From Deltaproteobacteria bacterium (GTDB lineage Bacteria > Desulfobacterota > Syntrophia > Syntrophales > UBA2210): 6,688 nucleotides of DNA. This document shows positions 1 to 6,075 of the stretch, piece after piece (within the stretch, counting starts at the first letter, position 1; the number at the start of each line of letters is the position of its first letter). The notes beneath the pieces were generated by a model. That model was not told the origin of the DNA. It made no database searches and saw only the letters and a program-made list of their open reading frames with translations. The DNA is taken from assembly GCA_016935935.1 (NCBI GenBank), contig JAFGPZ010000140.1, forward strand, positions 1 to 6,688, in the 5' to 3' direction. Made by a program: the position numbers and the translations under genes.

Positions 1-603
1 GACAGGGAGTCTATATTAAATAAAACAGTAAGAGATTATTCCGTAAGAATGGGCATCGAAATTATAGATATCCTCAGAGGGACAGGTATAGCTGAGACGG
101 CCGAAACCTCGTCCCCTGTGGCGCCGATAATAATGAATTACGATAGAAAGGTCCAACTTGCTGAATCCGTACTTTCAATACTGGGTCATGTCTCTACGAG
201 GGATTCCAATATAAAGATCTTCGATATCGGGAAGGACGGCTTCGACCTGTCGATAAAACCCGATCTTTCTCTCACAATTGACGGCAGAGAGATTGTATTC
301 TTATTTAAAACACTCCCCGGACAATTTCTGAACACACTGAAAGAAAGGGGAACCACGGTTGTAATCCTTTCAGAAGATATGGGGCGAGAAACCATTCTCG
401 AAAATACATTACGAGCCACGGACACAGCATTTTTAAGTGATGCTTTCAGCTTCCCCCTTGCGTCAGGAAGGGGAACTATAGTTCTTGAGGCCATACGGGT
501 AAAGTCAAAAAGAGGGTTTTTATATTTCATCAATTATGACATCGACCGCGGAGTTTACGGATTAATGAATGAAAAATGGGGGGTTAGCATAGTTAAATAT
601 TGA
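1..603 (+). CDS. Unrecognised protein, C-terminal part (5' end outside window)
   Basis: I do not recognise this protein. The frame is open from base 1, with no stop before the first ATG at base 49. That ATG has no Shine-Dalgarno sequence, and the 16 codons before it read as ordinary protein (...NKTVRDYSVR-MGIEII), so the gene probably starts left of the window; an ATG-49 start would give 184 aa. The visible part looks like a soluble alpha/beta protein: hydrophobic strand-like stretches (IVFLFKTL, TTVVILSED, GTIVLEAIRV, GFLYFINYDI) alternate with charged segments. It has no signal peptide, membrane helix, cysteine cluster or nucleotide-binding motif. It ends in KWGVSIVKY and its stop overlaps the TTG start of the thiolase gene (TTGA), which suggests co-transcription and translational coupling. 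No function is proposed. Coding is likely; the 5' boundary is uncertain. Confidence 0.7.
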   Translation, partial: DRESILNKTVRDYSVRMGIEIIDILRGTGIAETAETSSPVAPIIMNYDRKVQLAESVLSILGHVSTRDSNIKIFDIGKDGFDLSIKPDLSLTIDGREIVFLFKTLPGQFLNTLKERGTTVVILSEDMGRETILENTLRATDTAFLSDAFSFPLASGRGTIVLEAIRVKSKRGFLYFINYDIDRGVYGLMNEKWGVSIVKY

Positions 604-1577
604 ATGTTACGGGAATATCTCTTCTATCCGGTGGACTCGACAGCATCCTGTCCACAAAGATAATACTCAAACAGGGAATAAAGGTGTTGGGCATTGCCTT
701 CGAGACGCCTTTTTTTAATGCCCAAAAAGCAAGGAAGGCAGCGGACTTCATAGGCATCCCCCTGATCACACTAAACATTACCAATGAGCACCTTGCCATG
801 CTGAAAGCTCCCCGATATGGATACGGCAGGAACATGAACCCCTGCATCGATTGCCATGCCCTGATGCTTAAGAAGGCGGGGCAAAAAATGGGTGAGGTGG
901 ATGCCGATTTCCTCTTTACCGGCGAAGTGCTTGGGCAGCGGCCCATGTCTCAGACGAAACAGTCGCTCCATATCGTGTCAAAGCTCTCAGGATATGAGGG
1001 ATACGTACTGAGACCCCTGAGCGCCAAACTCCTGCCCGAAACCATACCGGAACGGGAGGGCAGGATCGCAAGAGAACTTCTCCTGGATATAGAGGGAAGA
1101 GGCAGAAAACGACAGATTGCAATGGCCGAGGAGTACGAAATTACCGATTACTCCAGTTCTGCCGGTGGCTGTCTTCTCACCGACCCCTCCTTTTCCAAAC
1201 GGTTGAAAGACCTCTTTGATAATAACGCCGATTTTAAGATCAGGGACCTGGAGCTCCTCAAATCAGGCAGACATCTGCGACTGGATGAGGAAACGAAGAT
1301 CATCGTGGGAAGAAACCAAAAGGATAATGACGCCATAGAAAACCTTACAGAAGATGGAGACATGGTTATTACTATGAGAGACTTCCCGGGACCCGTCACT
1401 CTGGTCCCTTACGGATGCAACGAGAAAAAGCTGCAACTGGCGGCGGCAATCTGCGCCAGGTACAGCGATGCCCCTGATGGTGAAAAAGCCACCGCGCAGT
1501 GTTCTGCGGAGGGCACGTTGAAGCTCATAGAAGTTGTGGCGGAGAGAGTGGATACAACACAGAAATATATGATATGA
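600..1577 (+). CDS. PP-loop ATPase, MnmA/ThiI-like tRNA thiolation enzyme with NFACT-R-like C-terminus
   Basis: Probable cytoplasmic tRNA-modifying enzyme that adenylates a uridine with ATP and transfers sulfur to give thiouridine. Of 325 residues, 10-15 are the PP-loop SGGLDS. Residues 80-86 (NPCIDCH) resemble the MnmA NP..LCN segment carrying its catalytic cysteine. GEVLGQRPMSQ (109-119) is a conserved nucleotide/RNA-binding stretch. Cys191 in GGCLLTD sits where MnmA has its second catalytic cysteine. About residues 205-285 (GRHLRLDEE..IIVGR...DNDAI) resemble the NFACT-R-type RNA-binding domain known to be fused to ThiI-like PP-loop proteins; the MnmA central and C-terminal barrel domains are absent. 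The TTG start at 600 is chosen because an in-frame TAA lies at 594-596 and the PP-loop must be near the N-terminus; the only SD-like sequence is G-rich at about 578-583, rather far upstream. Class is well supported; the exact nucleoside is not known. Confidence 0.88.
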   Translation: MNVTGISLLSGGLDSILSTKIILKQGIKVLGIAFETPFFNAQKARKAADFIGIPLITLNITNEHLAMLKAPRYGYGRNMNPCIDCHALMLKKAGQKMGEVDADFLFTGEVLGQRPMSQTKQSLHIVSKLSGYEGYVLRPLSAKLLPETIPEREGRIARELLLDIEGRGRKRQIAMAEEYEITDYSSSAGGCLLTDPSFSKRLKDLFDNNADFKIRDLELLKSGRHLRLDEETKIIVGRNQKDNDAIENLTEDGDMVITMRDFPGPVTLVPYGCNEKKLQLAAAICARYSDAPDGEKATAQCSAEGTLKLIEVVAERVDTTQKYMI

Positions 1578-1677
1578 ATACCGCATCCAAGGACCTTATC
1601 TCAGGGATCAAGTATGGCCCTTGCACAATACCCCTTCTTGTCATTACGGGTTTGCGAAGCGCGACCTGAATCTTTAA

Positions 1678-1712
1678 AGGGACAGTCTCTTTATTAGAGA
1701 GAAACTGTCCCT
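1678..1712. repeat. Inverted repeat with 9-bp arms (AGGGACAGT/ACTGTCCCT)
   Basis: Perfect 9-bp arms at 1678-1686 and 1704-1712, with an inner CTCT/AGAG pairing around the loop TTATT. It lies 100 bases after the thiolase stop, between convergent genes. No T-run follows on either strand, so it is not a classical intrinsic terminator; it could still end or stabilise transcripts. The GGGACAGT motif resembles REP-like palindromes I associate with IS200/Y1-type transposases in delta-proteobacterial genomes (recollection, not verified); no transposase is present here. Confidence 0.6.
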
Positions 1713-1728
1713 CTCCCCAAAAATGCAC

Positions 1729-1749
1729 CCTCTCCCTTGATGGGAGAGG
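1729..1749. repeat. Dispersed-type hairpin repeat CCTCTCCC/GGGAGAGG
   Basis: Perfect 8-bp arms at 1729-1736 and 1742-1749 around a 5-base loop (TTGAT). It is flanked on the right by GTGGGGTGAGGGT (1751-1763), which gives an alternative pairing of CCCTC (1728-1732) with GAGGG (1758-1762). The combination of CTCTCCC, GGGAGAGG and GGGGTGAGGG is typical of intergenic palindromes that recur in many proteobacterial genomes. Part of the arm sequence, CCCTCTCCC, also occurs at 1709-1717. Confidence 0.6.
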
Positions 1750-1809
1750 CGTGGGGTGAGGGTAAAAAATAAATCTATTACAAGTACTTAAACTCCCCCT
1801 CCCCTTAAT

Positions 1810-1830
1810 CCCCTCCCACCGGGGGAGGGG
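1810..1830. repeat. Dispersed-type hairpin repeat CCCCTCCC/GGGAGGGG
   Basis: Perfect 8-bp arms at 1810-1817 and 1823-1830 with loop ACCGG. It is preceded by CTCCCCCTCCCCTTAAT (1793-1809), giving a strongly strand-biased C-rich tract that offers a second partner for the G-rich arm. It lies 47 bases past the stop of the leftward DUF4301 gene and may act as a transcript-end structure for it, but no T-run adjoins it. Similar CTCCCCTCCCC palindromes are common intergenic repeats. Confidence 0.55.
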
Positions 1831-1876
1831 AAAATAGACTTTCTACGAGGGCATCAACGTTAACCAGGTCTCAAAC

Positions 1877-3406
1877 TTACGGCATGTGTTCCTTCCTCAG
1901 AAGGTCGTCTACAGTCTTCACGGGATTGAAGGTGGCAATGGGAACTTCTACAAAAACCGTATTCCAGCCGGCCATCGATCCATTCCAGAGACCAGGACGT
2001 TCCAGCGCCCTGAGGCTTCTCCCCTCCATAGATTTTTCCACTATGAGGTAGGTATCCTTATCTACAAACTGTTTCAGGTCGAAGGGTTGTCCCCTAAAAT
2101 CCCTTACGCCGCACACAAGATCGACGGGATTGAAATGAGTTGCAGACTCCCAGATGTTCCTCTGCGTCTCCGACTCCAGATCAACCTGTGCGGATTCCAC
2201 GATCTGAAGCGACTGCTTCCCATCCGCCTCCTCGACCCAGAAGGGACCTCCTCCCGGTTCACCAGCATTCCTGACGACACCACAGACGCGGAGCGGACGA
2301 TTCAGTCTGTTAAAGAGGAAGTCGCTCTTTTCTTCCAGGGAGAACGTGTTAAATGAGCAGGGGAAAGTCGCGGAAAGTTTTTCCTTTGAAAAACTGACGA
2401 TCTCTTCAAGTTTCTTCTCATCCAAACCTTTGTCTTTCAGTATACGAAGATAGCCGAATATATCTCTCTGAAGCGTCAGAAGACAGCCTCCCAGTATTTT
2501 CTTGTAGAGTACTGTTTCATCTTTCATCCTATCGGGGACAATATTGTCGATATTCTTGACAAAAATAATGTCGCTATCGATTTCATTAAGGTTTTTCAAA
2601 AGGGCGCCGTGCCCCCCGGGCCGGAACACAAGCTGTCCTTCGGCATCCCTAAAGGGTTTGTTCTCATCGTCCAAGGCGATGGTATCTGTGGAAGGGTGCT
2701 GTGTGGAAAGTGAAAGATTAAACTTAACGTCGTATTTCTCTTCGTAATCCTTCCTTACATTTTTTATAAAATCCCTGATCCCCTCTATGTGTTCCTCTGA
2801 AATGGTAAGATGGATTCCCGCTTCCCCCTTGCCGTTTCTTACGTATAATGCCGCCTCCACAAGGTGTTCTTCCAGCGCTGTGCGGCAACGTTCCGCATAT
2901 CTGTGGAACCGGATGAGCGCCTTGGGCAGATGGGCATAGTTCAGCCCCCTTTCGGTCAAAACATATTCAAGTATAGCTCGGTATTCGCCACTGTTTGACA
3001 ATTCTTTTATATCACTGCCATCCTGAGATATGACATCAGTAAGATCGTTATAGAATGGATATTTACGGATATCATTAATGATATCAGCGCCTTTCCCTGA
3101 TCTGTCAAAATTCTCCGCCTCATAATACCCATACCAGTCTCTGAACATCCTGCTTGCAGCCCCCGAAGCGGGAACAAACTTGATCATTATTCCCTCCTCT
3201 GATGCCCTGTCGTGAATTGCAGTAAGATGATCTCTCCCGGAGTCGGGAATCACTATTATCCCATCGCCAATCCTGCAGGGTCTGTTCAGCCTCAACGCTT
3301 CTCTTTCCCTTTTAAAGAGATTCACCTGATATAAAACTTCATCCTCTGTTAATCCCTTTTTTTTAAATATCCTTTTGTCTTCTTCTGAAAATAGATTCTT
3401 TGGCAC
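1877..3406 (-). CDS. DUF4301 family protein, possible sugar-nucleotidyltransferase-like enzyme
   Basis: Full-length DUF4301 (Pfam PF14134) protein of 509 aa; the family's function is unknown to me. Recognised from VPASGAASRMF (about residues 78-88), FRPGGHGALLKNLN (261-274), IIFVKNIDNI (280-289), NAGEPGGGPFWV (380-391), SATHFNPVDLVCGVRD (421-436) and RPGLWNGSMAGWNT (470-483). The first motif resembles the glycine-rich GxGxRM nucleotide loop of sugar nucleotidyltransferases, and PGGHGALL...IIFVKNIDN matches the PPGHGD...FVSNxDN pattern of UDP-sugar pyrophosphorylases. This suggests a GT-A-fold nucleotidyltransferase (inference). No signal peptide or membrane segment is seen. The start is taken as GTG at 3406 because GGGGAG lies 6 bases upstream. 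ATG at 3412 (two codons longer) touches that SD, and TTG at 3478 has none and adds a non-family extension. It is divergent from the pilT operon and convergent with the thiolase gene. Confidence 0.87.
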   Translation of the reverse strand: MPKNLFSEEDKRIFKKKGLTEDEVLYQVNLFKREREALRLNRPCRIGDGIIVIPDSGRDHLTAIHDRASEEGIMIKFVPASGAASRMFRDWYGYYEAENFDRSGKGADIINDIRKYPFYNDLTDVISQDGSDIKELSNSGEYRAILEYVLTERGLNYAHLPKALIRFHRYAERCRTALEEHLVEAALYVRNGKGEAGIHLTISEEHIEGIRDFIKNVRKDYEEKYDVKFNLSLSTQHPSTDTIALDDENKPFRDAEGQLVFRPGGHGALLKNLNEIDSDIIFVKNIDNIVPDRMKDETVLYKKILGGCLLTLQRDIFGYLRILKDKGLDEKKLEEIVSFSKEKLSATFPCSFNTFSLEEKSDFLFNRLNRPLRVCGVVRNAGEPGGGPFWVEEADGKQSLQIVESAQVDLESETQRNIWESATHFNPVDLVCGVRDFRGQPFDLKQFVDKDTYLIVEKSMEGRSLRALERPGLWNGSMAGWNTVFVEVPIATFNPVKTVDDLLRKEHMP

Positions 3407-3412
3407 GGCCAT

Positions 3413-3418
3413 CTCCCC
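3413..3418 (-). promoter_or_regulatory. Ribosome binding site GGGGAG deciding the DUF4301 start
   Basis: Read on the minus strand, GGGGAG is followed immediately by ATG (3412) and, after 6 bases, by an in-frame GTG (3406). The spacing favours GTG; direct contact with the ATG is too close for normal initiation. The choice changes the protein by only two residues. Confidence 0.45.
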
Positions 3419-3563
3419 AATAACTGAAAACTCCCCCGTAAGGAATAATACGCCTTTGAAAAATTTTGCCCCCTGCAAGAATAGATTCGACGTTAAGTCT
3501 ATCCTCTATCCCTCGTCCTCAAAGCTACAGGGGGCAGCAACCGTGATTTATTATTAATCTCCG

Positions 3564-3586
3564 GTAATATCTTATTACACCTTATT
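3564..3586. promoter_or_regulatory. Candidate operator: near-palindrome plus 10-base-period direct repeat
   Basis: GTAATA-TCT-TATTAC (3564-3578) is a perfect 6-bp inverted repeat with a 3-base spacer. CTTATT occurs at 3571-3576 and again at 3581-3586, exactly one helical turn apart. Both lie just upstream of the rightward -35 (3589) and over the leftward -10 candidates, where a regulator could control both directions. The region is AT-rich, so chance is a real alternative. Confidence 0.3.
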
Positions 3587-3595
3587 GCTTGACAA
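3566..3595 (-). promoter_or_regulatory. Candidate leftward promoter for the DUF4301 gene
   Basis: On the minus strand TTGTCA (3595-3590) is a fair -35. Possible -10 boxes are TAAGAT (3574-3569, 15-base spacer) or GATATT (3571-3566, 18-base spacer); neither spacing is ideal. Its -35 overlaps the -35 of the rightward promoter because TTGACAA is nearly self-complementary, so the two would compete for RNA polymerase. It would give a leader of about 155 bases. Confidence 0.25.
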
Positions 3596-3616
3596 TTTCT
3601 GATTTTCCTTTATATT
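3589..3616 (+). promoter_or_regulatory. Sigma70-type promoter of the pilT operon
   Basis: A perfect -35 TTGACA (3589-3594) is followed after 16 bases by TATATT (3611-3616), one mismatch from TATAAT. Transcription would start near 3623, giving a leader of about 108 bases before the pilT ATG. No other convincing promoter is seen between the three pil-type genes, so it probably drives all of them. Confidence 0.65.
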
Positions 3617-3642
3617 TACCACTCAAAAGTACTCATGGCAAA

Positions 3643-3667
3643 CTTCCCCTCCACCTTTACAGGGAAG
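3643..3667 (+). other. Leader hairpin in the pilT 5' untranslated region
   Basis: CTTCCC (3643-3648) can pair with GGGAAG (3662-3667) across a 13-base loop, about 20 bases after the predicted transcript start and 50 bases before the pilT ribosome binding site. It has no T-run and does not resemble the conserved core of the GEMM c-di-GMP riboswitch. It may only be a mild mRNA-stabilising structure. Confidence 0.25.
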
Positions 3668-3717
3668 AAAGAACGTTGGTGCATTTATAATGGAAATATC
3701 CCCCAAAACCCACAGAG

Positions 3718-3723
3718 AAGGAG
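3718..3723 (+). promoter_or_regulatory. Ribosome binding site AAGGAG fixing the pilT start at 3731
   Basis: AAGGAG followed by a 7-base spacer and ATG at 3731. The frame is open further upstream to an ATG at 3635, but that codon has no SD, lies only about 12 bases from the predicted transcript start, and would add 32 residues not typical of PilT. Confidence 0.8.
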
Positions 3724-3730
3724 TAATACT

Positions 3731-4813
3731 ATGGCACAGATAGATGCCTTTTTCAAATTAATGCATGACCAGGGGGCGTCCGATCTCCATCTGGTTTCGG
3801 GGCAACAGCCTGTCATACGAATCAGAGGTGACATGGAGAGGGTGAAGTATCAGGCGCTGGGGAATGATGACCTGAAAAAGATGCTTTACGAGATTACACC
3901 TGAACACAAGATAAAGACATTCGAGGAAACTGGCGACGTTGATTTCGCCTACGAAGTTCCCGGTCTCGCAAGATACCGCTCGAATTTCTTTCAACAGAAA
4001 TATGGCGTAGCCGCAGTTTTCAGGGAAATACCCAGCACAATACTCTCATCGGAGCAACTGGGGCTTCCTCCGGTCATTACAAAGCTTGCATCTCTTCCCA
4101 GAGGTCTCGTACTTGTTACCGGACCGACAGGAAGCGGGAAGTCCACGACCCTCGCAGCCATTATAGATGAAGCCAATCGCACCCGAAAGGATCATATAAT
4201 AACGATAGAAGATCCCATAGAATTCGTTCATGAAAGCAAGAGCTGCATCGTAAATCACAGAGAGGTTGGTTTTCACACAAAAACATTTACTGCGGCGCTA
4301 AGGGGCGCCTTGCGTGAAGATCCCGACATTATTCTCGTCGGTGAAATGAGGGACCTCGAAACCATATCTCTGGCCGTTGAGGCGGCATCTACCGGACACC
4401 TCGTCTTCGGCACACTGCACACAACGAGTGCAGCGAAGACGGTAGACCGGGTCATAGAAGTATTCCCTTCTGAAGAACAGGCTCAGATTCGGTCAACCCT
4501 GGCAGACGGGCTGCGCGCCGTCGTCGCCCAGGTTCTGTTCAAGCGTATCGATAAGTCGGGGCGATGCGCAGCTCTGGAAATAATGATCGCCACACCCGCC
4601 GTCCGTAACCTGATCAGAGAATCAAAAACATTCCAGATTCCATCTATGATTCAGACAGGGAAAAAATACGGCATGCAAAGCCTGGACGATTCCATAATGA
4701 GCCTCATGCAGAAAGGGTGGATCAGTCCCGATGAGGCCTACATAAAGGCAAACGACAAAGTCAAATTCAGGCCATTTCTCAAGTCGCAGCCTGTTGACTT
4801 TACAGAAGTATAG
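3731..4813 (+). CDS. pilT: Type IV pilus retraction ATPase PilT
   Basis: Hexameric cytoplasmic AAA-like secretion ATPase that powers pilus retraction at the inner-membrane base (with PilC), supporting twitching motility and DNA uptake. The 360 residues match the usual PilT length. An N-terminal PAS-like domain carries GASDLHLVSGQQPVIRIRG (15-33). The RecA-like domain has Walker A GPTGSGKST (131-139), the Asp box TIEDPIEF (158-165), Walker B DIILVGEMRD (199-208) with catalytic Glu205, and the His box GHLVFGTLHT (222-231). AVRNLIRE (290-297) is the PilT signature AIRNLIRE, which PilB lacks and which is needed for retraction in studied PilTs. The C-terminus ends with YGMQSLDDSIMSLMQKG..(S)PDEA. 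Start chosen from AAGGAG 7 bases before ATG 3731. First gene of a three-gene operon, 65 bases before the next. Very confident. Confidence 0.96.
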   Translation: MAQIDAFFKLMHDQGASDLHLVSGQQPVIRIRGDMERVKYQALGNDDLKKMLYEITPEHKIKTFEETGDVDFAYEVPGLARYRSNFFQQKYGVAAVFREIPSTILSSEQLGLPPVITKLASLPRGLVLVTGPTGSGKSTTLAAIIDEANRTRKDHIITIEDPIEFVHESKSCIVNHREVGFHTKTFTAALRGALREDPDIILVGEMRDLETISLAVEAASTGHLVFGTLHTTSAAKTVDRVIEVFPSEEQAQIRSTLADGLRAVVAQVLFKRIDKSGRCAALEIMIATPAVRNLIRESKTFQIPSMIQTGKKYGMQSLDDSIMSLMQKGWISPDEAYIKANDKVKFRPFLKSQPVDFTEV

Positions 4814-4878
4814 GTCGGGGTGGTTTTGATAAGCTACCAGTAATACTCAGTAAAATTAAAATTATATAGGATGGTCAA

Positions 4879-6054
4879 ATGAGAAAACAAGAGATCGATT
4901 ATATGCTGACAAAAATGCTTGATTCCCATGATAATGTTTCCGATCTTAACATAACCGCGGGAAAACCTTTACAGGTGGAAAGCTCGGGCCAGCTCGTGGC
5001 AGTCGAACTTGACAGCCCGATTACCGAGCTTACGCCCTTTCAGTCAGAGATCTTCGCGCTTAATCTGATACATCTGGATCGCCGCCTTACGGAAACCCTG
5101 ATCTCTGAAGGTTCCTGCGATTCTTCCTACGAATTGCCGGGTAAGGCCAGGTTCCGGGTAAACATATTTTCCCAGAGGGGAAACTACTCCATCGTCCTTC
5201 GGAAACTCGAAACAAAGATCCCAACATGCAGGGACATGAATCTTCCCCAGCCCTTTAGCGAGATGGTGAAGGAAAAAAACGGGATCATCCTTGTAACTGG
5301 AGCCACGGGAAGCGGTAAATCTACTTCTCTCGCGGCCGTGCTGAATGATTTTAATGAGCAGAAATCGATTCACATAATTACGCTGGAGGATCCTATTGAG
5401 TTTCAGCATCCTCACAAAAAGGCTACCTTCAACCAGAGAGAACTGGGAACTGATTATGATACCTTCGCCAGTGGCCTGAGGGCCGCATTAAGACAGGCCC
5501 CCAAAGTAATACTCGTCGGAGAGATGCGTGACAGAGAAACCGTGGAAATTGCTCTCAGCGCGGCAGAAACAGGGCATCTCGTAATGAGCACGCTCCACAC
5601 TGTGGACGCGGGGCAGACGATCAACCGGGTCCTGGGTATGTTTTCCACAGAAGAAGAACGGCAGATTCGTATCCGCCTTGCCGACACGGTGCGATGGATC
5701 GCCTGCCAGAGACTTCTGCCCAAGGTTGGTGGAGGCAGGGTGGCCGCCTTTGAAATAATGGGGGCAAATCTAAGGGTCAAGGATACCATACTGCATGGGG
5801 AATCGGATGGGAAGACCTTCCGTGAAATCATTGAGGCCAGCCGTCAGTACGGCATGATAACATTCGACGACTATATCATAGAGTTATACAAGACAGGACA
5901 GATTACTGAAGAGACGGCTCTGGCTTATGCCACCACAAAGGGCGTCGTAAGCAGGGGAATAGATTCGGTTAAGAGTGAACGTGGTGAAGCCACCACCGGA
6001 ATAGAGGGACTAGCAGTCGATCAAGACTACGGCAGAGATAAAAGAAAGTGGTAA
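4879..6054 (+). CDS. Second PilT-family (PilU/PilT2-like) twitching ATPase
   Basis: Paralogue of the adjacent pilT product, 391 aa, predicted to form a cytoplasmic hexamer assisting or modulating pilus retraction. The N-terminal domain has VSDLNITAGKPLQVESSGQ (20-38). Walker A GATGSGKST (141-149), Asp box TLEDPIEF (168-175), Walker B KVILVGEMRD (209-218, Glu215) and His box GHLVMSTLHT (232-241) are intact, so ATPase activity is expected. Differences from PilT: Lys209 replaces the Asp preceding the Walker B strand; NLRVKDTILHGE (297-308) replaces AIRNLIRE; and a hydrophilic tail of about 35 residues follows residue 355 and ends in DKRKW. Start ATG 4879 has AGGA (4868-4871) 7 bases upstream. 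It lies 65 bases after pilT and 21 bases before the pseudo-receiver gene. Family certain; the exact role (PilU-like accessory motor or independent retraction motor) is inferred. Confidence 0.92.
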   Translation: MRKQEIDYMLTKMLDSHDNVSDLNITAGKPLQVESSGQLVAVELDSPITELTPFQSEIFALNLIHLDRRLTETLISEGSCDSSYELPGKARFRVNIFSQRGNYSIVLRKLETKIPTCRDMNLPQPFSEMVKEKNGIILVTGATGSGKSTSLAAVLNDFNEQKSIHIITLEDPIEFQHPHKKATFNQRELGTDYDTFASGLRAALRQAPKVILVGEMRDRETVEIALSAAETGHLVMSTLHTVDAGQTINRVLGMFSTEEERQIRIRLADTVRWIACQRLLPKVGGGRVAAFEIMGANLRVKDTILHGESDGKTFREIIEASRQYGMITFDDYIIELYKTGQITEETALAYATTKGVVSRGIDSVKSERGEATTGIEGLAVDQDYGRDKRKW

Positions 6055-6075
6055 AATAAAAGAAGGAGAAAATTT

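Noticed and set aside
1886..2356. 156-codon plus-strand open frame opposite the DUF4301 gene
   Set aside because: It lies wholly antisense to a well-supported conserved gene, and its product has low-quality composition and no recognisable motif.
3395..3420. TGGCACG sequence resembling a sigma54 -24 element
   Set aside because: The matching -12 element (TTGC) is missing at the right spacing and the site lies over the DUF4301 start region.
3407..3478. N-terminal extension of the DUF4301 protein from TTG 3478
   Set aside because: No ribosome binding site upstream, and the extra residues do not look like part of the family; GTG 3406 or ATG 3412 fits the GGGGAG site.
3635..3730. N-terminal extension of PilT from ATG 3635
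   Set aside because: No SD before it, it lies about 12 bases from the predicted transcript start, and its 32 residues are not PilT-like; ATG 3731 has AAGGAG at 7 bases.
3617..3730. c-di-GMP (GEMM) riboswitch in the pilT leader
   Set aside because: The leader has a GGCAAAC word near 3637 but none of the other conserved GEMM core segments, and it pairs only into a simple 6-bp hairpin.
4819..4839. Small intercistronic hairpin between the two ATPase genes
   Set aside because: Only five pairs including a wobble; not convincing as a terminator or processing site.
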